A DNA stretch of 64,000 nt. It comes from CALDOK01 sp964481655. Its GTDB lineage: Bacteria > Myxococcota_A > UBA796 > JAFGLY01. Location of the stretch: positions 16,948-80,947 of the forward strand of contig CAYZVO010000006.1 of assembly GCA_964481655.1 (NCBI GenBank), written 5' to 3'. The notes beneath the pieces were generated by a model. That model made no database searches. It worked only from the letters and a program-made list of their open reading frames with translations, and had not been told where the DNA came from. The translations under genes and the position numbers were made by a program. Below are positions 19,506 through 26,170 of the stretch, in pieces; the stretch's first letter is position 1, and the number at the start of each line of letters is the position of its first letter.

Positions 19506-21320
19506 ATGCGCTGTGCCCAATGCGCCGCTGACCTACAAGCAGGGTGGGCGGTCTGCCCGTTCTGCGGAACAAGCACCACACAGGAGTGCAGCGCCTGTGG
19601 GCAGACGCTCCAGCCAGCCTGGAAGCTGTGCCCCTACTGTGGCACCGCGGCGGGGGTGGCCTGCGCACCCCAACCCACCAGCCAGACACCCGACGACGTG
19701 GGCCCCATGTCCACCGCTGCCACCTTCTCCGCCCGAGAGTTCTTCACCGAGCTGTACGGGATCGAGCTGGTCGCGATCTTCCAGCACCTCATGGAAGGTC
19801 CGGACGAGTCCGAGGGCGTCGACGGCTGGCTGAACCTCGTCTCTCCGGCCCAGATCGAGGCCGCGGCGTCCGGTGGGCTCACCCGGCTGATCGGCCTGGC
19901 AGGCGACAGCAACCCCTTCCCGCAGACCGACCCAGGGCTGGCTGAACTCGAGCGGCGACGGGGCACGCTGCTGGAGCCGCTCCGGCTGTCCCTGGGCGAG
20001 CTGCGCGCCACCACCGAAGAGGTCCGCAAGCTCGATCTCCCCAACGGCTTCTTCGCGGAGTTCTTCCACGGCGCAGGCCAGGCCGCCAATCCCCTCTCCC
20101 GCGCAGGGATGGGCGCAGCGGGCGGCGCTGCTATCGGCTCGCTCTTTGCCCCTGGTGTGGGCACCGCCATCGGAGCGGCCATCGGCGCGATGGTCGGCGG
20201 CAGCTCGGAGAGCAAGCGCGTCCAGGGCGTGCTGGAGCGTTGGGACGGTTGCCTCGATGCTACCCGCGACGCCGCGATCCAGGTCTGCGACAACGCCTGG
20301 GACGTCGTCGCCCGCAGCACCGACCTGCCCTACTCGGCCCACTTCGACGAGCTCGACCGGCAGTGGGCGACCCTCGAGGAGGCCTTCGACGACATGCAGC
20401 CCGGCCAGATCCGTGAGTCCGCCGAGGCATTCCTCGAGGCCCACGGACCACTCGGTACAGCCTTGACCAACCTGACGCGCTTCCTGGGGCTCATCGAGCC
20501 CGCGAGCGCCCTGCCGTTCGGGGCGCTGCTCGTGGAACAGCTCTCATGGCGACCGGGGGCCTGGGAGCTCGCCGCGGACGCCGCCCTGGCCGCGGGGGAC
20601 CTGGAGACCTGCCTGTCCTGGGCGGACGAAGGTCTGGAGCTGGACGCCAGCCACGAGGGGCTGACCCTGACGAAGATCCAGGCCCTGGCCGCCTCTGGAC
20701 ACGGCACCGAGGCGATGAAGCTGGCAGGCCCCCTGTCCGATGTCGTGGACTCGTGGGTCCCCCAGGTCTACGCCGCGCGAGGCTTCGTGAGCGCCGGTCA
20801 GCCACAAGACGCGGGCCAGGCGCTAAGGGGCTGGGCAGAGCAGGCCGGCGAGGAAGTCGTGGCGGCAACAATCGCGACCGACCCTCTCCTCGGGCCGGCC
20901 CTGGAAGCTGGCAGCCTGGGCTTCGCGGTGGACAAAGAAGGTCGGATGCGTGGCCTGGTCCAGACCTCGCTGTTCGTCAACGACGAGAACATCTGGTGGG
21001 ACATGCCCGGGGGCGATCGGGGCCGCAACATCAAGTCCTGGGCTGGCAAGAACCGCAAGAACAAGCCGCTGTGGGTCTACGACTGGTCCATCTGGGCCAA
21101 CGGCAAAGGCGGGCTGGTGATCACCACCCGCAGCGTCATCTGGAAGTGCGCCTTCTCCGAGCCTGTCCGGTTCCAGCTCGCAAAGCTGGACCCAGACGCC
21201 GTCTATGGCGACGACCAGGACCTGGTCATCGAGGGCGAGGCGGTGGACACCGAGATCGAGGGCCTGGGCGAGGCGCTGGCGGCGCTCATCCAGCAGCTCG
21301 CGACCGTGGCGAAGGGGTAG
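19506..21320 (+). CDS. Double zinc-ribbon protein with glycine-zipper segment and helical repeats
   Basis: 604 aa. Two N-terminal zinc ribbons (CAQC/CPFC and CSAC/CPYC, residues 3-45) of the DZANK type are followed by a helical region. A glycine-rich amphipathic stretch near 200-235 (GAAGGAAIGS, GTAIGAAIGAMVGG) resembles glycine-zipper motifs that insert in or fold on membranes. Tetratricopeptide-like helices occupy about 350-450. The C-terminal domain (about 470-600), with NDENIWWD and LVITTRSVIWK, looks like a PH-like small beta domain. No enzyme motif is seen. The architecture suggests a scaffold or membrane-associated stress protein (inference). The gene is single and convergent with 21336-22466. 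Confidence 0.7.
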   Translation: MRCAQCAADLQAGWAVCPFCGTSTTQECSACGQTLQPAWKLCPYCGTAAGVACAPQPTSQTPDDVGPMSTAATFSAREFFTELYGIELVAIFQHLMEGPDESEGVDGWLNLVSPAQIEAAASGGLTRLIGLAGDSNPFPQTDPGLAELERRRGTLLEPLRLSLGELRATTEEVRKLDLPNGFFAEFFHGAGQAANPLSRAGMGAAGGAAIGSLFAPGVGTAIGAAIGAMVGGSSESKRVQGVLERWDGCLDATRDAAIQVCDNAWDVVARSTDLPYSAHFDELDRQWATLEEAFDDMQPGQIRESAEAFLEAHGPLGTALTNLTRFLGLIEPASALPFGALLVEQLSWRPGAWELAADAALAAGDLETCLSWADEGLELDASHEGLTLTKIQALAASGHGTEAMKLAGPLSDVVDSWVPQVYAARGFVSAGQPQDAGQALRGWAEQAGEEVVAATIATDPLLGPALEAGSLGFAVDKEGRMRGLVQTSLFVNDENIWWDMPGGDRGRNIKSWAGKNRKNKPLWVYDWSIWANGKGGLVITTRSVIWKCAFSEPVRFQLAKLDPDAVYGDDQDLVIEGEAVDTEIEGLGEALAALIQQLATVAKG

Positions 21321-21335
21321 TCCAGTCCCGCTGGA

Positions 21336-22466
21336 TCAGTCCTCGAACACGCCCTTCACCTTCGACCACAGCCCCTTCTTGGGGGCCGGCTCGGCCGCGG
21401 TGAGCTGGCGCGAGGGATCGGCCGTGGCCGGCGGTGGCAGGGCCTTGTCGCCGCCCCCTCCGAGCAGCTTGCCCAGCAGCGGCACCTTGCTGGTCAAGGC
21501 GGGGCGATCCTCCCGCGTCGGCAGGGTCTCGAGGTGGTGCAGCCAGCTCTCGAGCAATTCGCGGGTGAACTGCTCCTGGACCTCGTGGTCCCGGGTGGGC
21601 ACCACGAAGTGCACGGCGGTGGCCAGCTGGACGCCGCCGGCCTCCAGGGCCCGCCGCAGGGCCACCCAGAAGATCTCGGTGAGGGTGCGGGCGTGGATCT
21701 GGGCGTCGGCCTTGGACAGGCGGAACTCCTTGCGCAGGGCCGCCGCCAGGGCCGCGTCCATGCTGGCCGCCCGGGGGCCAAGCTCCGGGTGCTCGCGCAT
21801 GGACTGCACGGCGTTGAAGCCCGAGAAGTTGCGGGAGGCGTCCAGGTCGGCGGCCACCACGGGCACCGTGGAGGGGCCCGGGGGCAGCGCCGCGATGGCC
21901 TGGGCGATGTAGGCGTCGACATCGGTCCACCACTCCGTCGCGTCCGGATCGTCGTGGATCCGGCGCAGGCGGGAGCGCTCGCGGACGTCGATGCCCGGCC
22001 GGCCCAGCTCCACCGCGACCTTGGCGCGATGATCCTCGAGGGCCTGCTCCCGCGCCAGGATGCTGGCGCGGATGCGCTCGGCCTTCGCCTGGCGGATCTC
22101 GCGCTGGGCGTGGTCGAAGAGCAGGTCGGGCAGGGGCAGCTGCTGCAGGAAGGTGTCCCACCAGGCCAGCTGCTGCTGGGCGGCGCGGTAGGCCTGCTCG
22201 CTGGCCAGCAGGTCCATGGTGCTGGACATCCAGCCCAGGCGGGTCATGCCGTCGGAGACGTGCCCCATGTCGATGAGCAGCGCCGAGACCACATCACCCC
22301 AGGCCTGCACGGACACCTGGAGCATGGTGGACATGGAGCGCCGCACCGGCGGCTTGGGGGAGTCCGTGGTGAGCAGCGCGTCGGTGGACCCGGCCGCCGC
22401 GGCCGGCTGTGCCTGATGCACAGCGATAGCGGTCTGCTCGTCAGCAGGTCGGTGGGGATGGCTCAT
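21336..22466 (-). CDS. Hypothetical helical cytoplasmic protein
   Basis: 376 aa from ATG 22466. No signal peptide; mostly alpha-helical with charged, probably coiled segments around 130-200, a Trp-rich patch (EWWTDVD) and a basic C-terminus (KKGLWSKVKG) after a Pro/Ala linker that also contains LLGKLLGGGG. There is no Shine-Dalgarno, and a -10-like TATGAT (22473-22478) sits seven bases before the ATG, suggesting a leaderless transcript. Family not recognised. It lies 7 nt downstream of the 22474-23385 gene on the same strand, so it may also be read from that gene's transcript. Confidence 0.6.
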   Translation of the reverse strand: MSHPHRPADEQTAIAVHQAQPAAAAGSTDALLTTDSPKPPVRRSMSTMLQVSVQAWGDVVSALLIDMGHVSDGMTRLGWMSSTMDLLASEQAYRAAQQQLAWWDTFLQQLPLPDLLFDHAQREIRQAKAERIRASILAREQALEDHRAKVAVELGRPGIDVRERSRLRRIHDDPDATEWWTDVDAYIAQAIAALPPGPSTVPVVAADLDASRNFSGFNAVQSMREHPELGPRAASMDAALAAALRKEFRLSKADAQIHARTLTEIFWVALRRALEAGGVQLATAVHFVVPTRDHEVQEQFTRELLESWLHHLETLPTREDRPALTSKVPLLGKLLGGGGDKALPPPATADPSRQLTAAEPAPKKGLWSKVKGVFED

Positions 22467-22473
22467 GGAGCCA

Positions 22474-23385
22474 TCATACGCGACGTCGACGCCACCCGAT
22501 GCCGATGAGCCCCAGCAGGCCGGCGATGGCGAGGGCCAGACCACCGGGCCGGGCCGGCGCAGAGGCGCAGCCCCTGGGCTGCTCGGCGGCGCCGTTGGTG
22601 TCGAGGTACGCCTCGACGTCCTCGTAGACCGACTGCATCTGGCTGATGACCAGGTTCAGGGCCATGGCCTCGGGCACGGAGCTGTCACCCAGCGTGGCGT
22701 CGACCCACATGGACTGCAGCGTCAGGGTGCTGCCTTCACCGTAGGGCACCAGCACGTTGAGGTAGTACTGATCGTGCAGCTCGAAGCTGTCCCACTCCAC
22801 CTCGGAGGGTCGGGTCAGCCAGGAGCGCTGCACCATGGCCAGGCCGCTGTCGAGCTCGACCCAGCGGAAGTAGCTGTAGTTCTCCGAATCCACGTCCCCG
22901 ATGATCGGGTAGTTGTCCCACAGGTGGTTCTCGGTCTCGAGGTAGTCGCACTCGAGATCGACGAAGCACTCGGTGTCGGACAGGAAGGTGCGCTCGTAGT
23001 CTTCGTGGGCGCCGGGCACGACCTCGACCGGATCGTCCACGGTCAGGGCGATGGTGAGGGCGTAGGGCGTGTAGCCATCGCTGATGGTGCCCACCGCCGC
23101 GCCGAGCATGTCCTCGGTGTTGTGGTTGCGGTCATCGAGCACCTCGACCGCGGTGTCGCTCAGGTTGGTGACCTGGTAGCCCTCGAGGGTGTCCTCGAGG
23201 TTGGCGTTCATCCACAGGTCCAGGTTGACCAGGCCCGCCTCGAGCTCGCGGACGTCCTCGTCCGCGGTGTGGGCGAACAGGTAGGCGCACAGCTCGTCCA
23301 GCTCTTCCGGGGCGGGGGGCGGCGCTCGGCAGCCGAAGGCCAGGATGATCGGGATCGACAGGAACGGAACGAGTGAACAACGCAT
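22474..23385 (-). CDS. Lipoprotein with MYXO-CTERM-like C-terminus
   Basis: 303 aa from ATG 23385, which gives a lipoprotein signal (IILAFGC); a GTG 12 codons upstream is possible but adds a non-signal stretch. The body is acidic with many Tyr and Trp and no recognised domain. The C-terminus RGCASAPA, a Leu/Ile/Gly helix and WRRRR fits the tripartite Cys-helix-Arg sorting signal, so the protein has putative lipid-type signals at both ends, an unusual combination. A -10-like TAGCAT is about 6 nt upstream of the start, without a ribosome site. Function unknown; surface location inferred. Confidence 0.7.
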   Translation of the reverse strand: MRCSLVPFLSIPIILAFGCRAPPPAPEELDELCAYLFAHTADEDVRELEAGLVNLDLWMNANLEDTLEGYQVTNLSDTAVEVLDDRNHNTEDMLGAAVGTISDGYTPYALTIALTVDDPVEVVPGAHEDYERTFLSDTECFVDLECDYLETENHLWDNYPIIGDVDSENYSYFRWVELDSGLAMVQRSWLTRPSEVEWDSFELHDQYYLNVLVPYGEGSTLTLQSMWVDATLGDSSVPEAMALNLVISQMQSVYEDVEAYLDTNGAAEQPRGCASAPARPGGLALAIAGLLGLIGIGWRRRRV

Positions 23386-23464
23386 GGCCCATGCTATGCC
23401 ACAGGTCGACCCGCCTGCCACCCAGGATCTCGTGCGCGAGCGGATCTCCGGGAAAAAACGAGGC

Positions 23465-23470
23465 TATAGT
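23465..23470 (+). promoter_or_regulatory. -10-like element TATAGT before the DUF5989 gene
   Basis: TATAGT in an otherwise GC-rich intergenic stretch (next to an A6 run), 28 nt before the ATG at 23499. No convincing -35 hexamer is seen. Similar CTATNN elements recur 21-28 nt upstream of several genes here. Confidence 0.4.
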
Positions 23471-23498
23471 GGAGCAGGACACCCGCCGCGGAGCCACC

Positions 23499-23699
23499 AT
23501 GACCCAGCCCACCGCCAGCACACCTCCGGTGATCGAGGCCCGCAAGCAGGGCCTGCTGCGCGACTTCTGGGACTTCCTGCGCCACGAGAAGGCCTGGTGG
23601 CTGACCCCCATCATCGTGGTCATCCTCGCCATGGTGGGCTTCATCGTCTTCGCCGAGAGCTCCCCGGTGCTTCCGTTCATCTATATGGGCGGGCTGTAG
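23499..23699 (+). CDS. DUF5989 small membrane protein
   Basis: 66 aa from ATG 23499 (GCGGAGCC upstream). The sequence LLRDFWDFLRHEKAWW, a single transmembrane helix (TPIIVVILAMVGFIVF) and the ending SPVLPFIYMGGL match the DUF5989 pattern of very small inner-membrane proteins. Function of the family is unknown. In other genomes, as I recall, these genes often precede carbohydrate-related enzymes; here the next gene, 6 nt downstream, encodes a glycosidase-like lipoprotein, so the pair is probably an operon. Confidence 0.78.
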   Translation: MTQPTASTPPVIEARKQGLLRDFWDFLRHEKAWWLTPIIVVILAMVGFIVFAESSPVLPFIYMGGL

Positions 23700-23705
23700 C
23701 GCAAG

Positions 23706-24731
23706 ATGGGGCTCGGTCCGGCCCTGTTGCTGGCCCTTGCCGGCTGCACCCCGAGCGAGTCTGTGGCGACGGTGCAGCCCCTGGACCAGGCCGAGAACGG
23801 CGTCTGGATGCGCCGCCACTGGCTGCACGGCGGCCCAGAGGTCGAGGGCCACGAGGACCGGCTGCGGCGTGAGCTGGCCACAGCCGCCCGCGCCAACGGC
23901 ATCACCCGGCTCTACCCCTTCCTGGGGCCCATGGACTGGAACGGCCACCCCGGCTGGCGTCGAGATGGGCGCATCAACCACTACGAGCCCGCACGGGTGC
24001 AGGCCTTCACCACGGCGATGGCCGGGCTGGCCCCCGAGCTGCAGGTGATCCCCTGGACCGGCGGCACCTGGCCCCACGACGTCATCTACGTGGACCGCGA
24101 GCGCATCGAGGGCTTCGTGGTCCACACCCGCACCCTCACCCACGAGCTGGGCGCCCACGGCGTGCAGCTCAACGTCGAGCCCCAGCCCAGCTACACCGAG
24201 GGCTTCCTGGAGCTGCTGGCGGAGGTCAAGGCCGCCATCGGCCCCGACAAGCTGCTGTCCATCGCCGCCTACCCGCCCCCTACCCTGCACCAGCCGGCGC
24301 CGGAGGTGCACTGGGAGCTGCCCTTCCTGCGCGAGGTGTGCCTGGCGTCCGACGAGCTGGCGGTGATGGCCTATGACACAGGCATCCGGTATCGCTACCT
24401 GTATCGCGCCCTGATGGAGCGCTGGACCCGGCAGCTCGCCGAGACCCTGCCACCGCCCGAAGAGGGCGGCTGCGTCTGGCTGGTGGGCCTGCCCAGCTAC
24501 GAGGACGACGAGCCCTGGCACCGCCCGGACGTCGAGACCATCGACGAGGCCCTGCGGGGGGTCGTGGACGCCCTCGAGGACGGCGCCCCACCCAACTTCC
24601 GAGGGGTGGCGATCTACGCGTCGTGGACGACGGACGCCGAAGAGTGGGCCATGTACGACGCGCTGTGGCGCCCGGGCAGCGAGAGCCCGGCGGTCACGAT
24701 GCCGGATCTGGTGCTGCCGGACGGGAGCTGA
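23706..24731 (+). CDS. Glycoside-hydrolase-like (TIM-barrel) lipoprotein
   Basis: 341 aa. A lipoprotein signal (LALAGC) leads into an alpha/beta barrel with features of the GH18-type superfamily: LQVIPWTGGTW, a strand ending VQLNVEPQP whose Glu could be the acid/base, and the late-strand motif LAVMAYDTGI that lines the substrate pocket in such enzymes. The canonical chitinase DxxDxDxE motif is not present, so it may bind or cut another glycan, or be inactive. It follows the DUF5989 gene by 6 nt and converges on the GNAT gene with a 3-nt gap. Confidence 0.65.
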   Translation: MGLGPALLLALAGCTPSESVATVQPLDQAENGVWMRRHWLHGGPEVEGHEDRLRRELATAARANGITRLYPFLGPMDWNGHPGWRRDGRINHYEPARVQAFTTAMAGLAPELQVIPWTGGTWPHDVIYVDRERIEGFVVHTRTLTHELGAHGVQLNVEPQPSYTEGFLELLAEVKAAIGPDKLLSIAAYPPPTLHQPAPEVHWELPFLREVCLASDELAVMAYDTGIRYRYLYRALMERWTRQLAETLPPPEEGGCVWLVGLPSYEDDEPWHRPDVETIDEALRGVVDALEDGAPPNFRGVAIYASWTTDAEEWAMYDALWRPGSESPAVTMPDLVLPDGS

Positions 24732-24734
24732 GCC

Positions 24735-25151
24735 TCACAACCCCTTGCGGAAAAACACCTCCCCGATGTCGTCGGGGTTCATCCCATGGATCACACCGCT
24801 CTCCTCGAAGCCCAGCTCGAGGTGCCAGGACAAGGCCGGCGGGTTGTCGTCCTGAGCGGAGCTGAACAGCATCGCACGGCCCTCGTCGCGGAGCTGATCC
24901 TCGAGGCCCCGCAGCAGTGCGGTGGCCACGCCGATGCGGCGGTGGTTGCCCTCCACCTGCAGCAGCTCGAGGAAGGGCACGCGACCCCACAGCGTCGTGG
25001 TCACCACCCAGCCCACGGGGTGGCCGCGGACCAGCGCGAGCATGATGGCGCCGTCGCGGCGCTTGGACGTCAGCTGTTCATCGGACAGCTTCTGCGACAA
25101 CGCCGCAGGCAGGGTGTCGGAGGGCTCGGCACGACGAACGGTGATCTCCAT
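24735..25151 (-). CDS. GNAT-family N-acetyltransferase
   Basis: 138 aa from ATG 25151 (GGAG upstream); longer in-frame extension runs into sequence without coding character. The GNAT acetyl-CoA loop is RRIGVATALLRGLE (about residues 75-88), preceded by strand FLELLQVEGNH and followed by MLFSSAQDDN and a helix with LSWHLELGFEESG, the conserved end of the fold. Substrate unknown. The protein is cytoplasmic. It is a single gene between convergent and same-strand hypothetical genes. Confidence 0.85.
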   Translation of the reverse strand: MEITVRRAEPSDTLPAALSQKLSDEQLTSKRRDGAIMLALVRGHPVGWVVTTTLWGRVPFLELLQVEGNHRRIGVATALLRGLEDQLRDEGRAMLFSSAQDDNPPALSWHLELGFEESGVIHGMNPDDIGEVFFRKGL

Positions 25152-25206
25152 GGGGTCTCCAGCGGTGGCCTGGCGGACAGGGTACCGCCCACAGCGCGGT
25201 CTCGGG

Positions 25207-26052
25207 TCAGCGCCCCCACTCGGGATCCACCCGCAGCCAGCTGCCGAAGCGCAGCTCGACACAGCCCACCGAGGTCTCCGCCGCGGCCAGGCGCAGGTGC
25301 TGCACGTAGGAGAACTCCAGGCCCGTGCTCACCGCGAGGGGATCCACCAGCTCGGCCGGAGCGGTGAAGCCCCCGACTTCGGCGCCTGCCTCGCACAGGG
25401 TGAAGGTGCCGACGCCGGCGTGGTGGTTGATGGGGATCTCGGTCCGCACCACGGTCCCGTCGTCGACGGGTGTCCAGCTCACCGTCAACGCCCCGGGCAG
25501 ATCGTAGTCGCCCTCGGCGACCACACGAGCCTCGATGGCCCCATCGGCCACGGTCATCGTTGGCACGGTGACCCGGTCCTGACCGAAGGACAGCTGCAGG
25601 GACCAGTCCAGATCCTCGCCCTGGAGCTCTTTGTAGAGGTAGCCCACCTTGTTGTCGGCGTCGGCGAAGCTCCATGTGTCTCCGCTCCGCGCGGTCACGT
25701 GCAGGTCGGTGAAGGGTGCTGGCGGGGGCACACAGTCACCGTCGCCAGCACAGACGAGGGGAGCCTGGCAGTCGCCGCAGGACGACGCGCTGTAGCGGTG
25801 GAGGGTGCAGTGGCCGTGGGTCTCGACGGGGACCCCCGTGTACGGCTCCGGCGCGTTCTTGATCTGACCGCTCATCGTGAGGCCGCCGTCGTCGTGCCGC
25901 AGGTCGATCCAGCCCACGCGCTCCAGGCGGTCGCAGCCCTGCCCGATGGTCGCCTCGCTGCGGGTGAGCGCAGTGTCGTCAGGAGGCGGCGGGCTGGTGT
26001 CGCTGGAGGGGCGACAGGCGGGCAGGAGCAGCAGGATCAGGGGAACGCGCAT
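25207..26052 (-). CDS. Hypothetical lipoprotein, Cys-containing
   Basis: 281 aa from ATG 26052, giving a lipoprotein signal LLLLPAC (Cys13). After an Asp/Pro linker there is a beta-rich body with a Cys cluster (SSCGDC...CAGDGDC) near 95-120 and further Cys near the C-terminus, consistent with disulfides in the periplasm or on the surface. No family recognised. No Shine-Dalgarno; ACCATA on the plus strand at 26059-26064 (TATGGT on the gene strand) lies seven bases before the ATG, as in a leaderless gene. It is divergent from the lamin-tail gene. Confidence 0.65.
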   Translation of the reverse strand: MRVPLILLLLPACRPSSDTSPPPPDDTALTRSEATIGQGCDRLERVGWIDLRHDDGGLTMSGQIKNAPEPYTGVPVETHGHCTLHRYSASSCGDCQAPLVCAGDGDCVPPPAPFTDLHVTARSGDTWSFADADNKVGYLYKELQGEDLDWSLQLSFGQDRVTVPTMTVADGAIEARVVAEGDYDLPGALTVSWTPVDDGTVVRTEIPINHHAGVGTFTLCEAGAEVGGFTAPAELVDPLAVSTGLEFSYVQHLRLAAAETSVGCVELRFGSWLRVDPEWGR

Positions 26053-26170
26053 GGGCCCACCATACCCGAACGCCCCCGACACCGCGCCGGCACATCGTGG
26101 TAGCTTGGTCAGCGACAAAGGCCCCTCGAACGCCCTGAGCCCGTGAGGGACCACCGCCGGAGGATGCGAC

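Noticed and set aside
17139..19520. A 793-codon minus-strand open frame
   Set aside because: Antisense to the barrel and FG-GAP genes, Val/His/Gly-rich without motifs.
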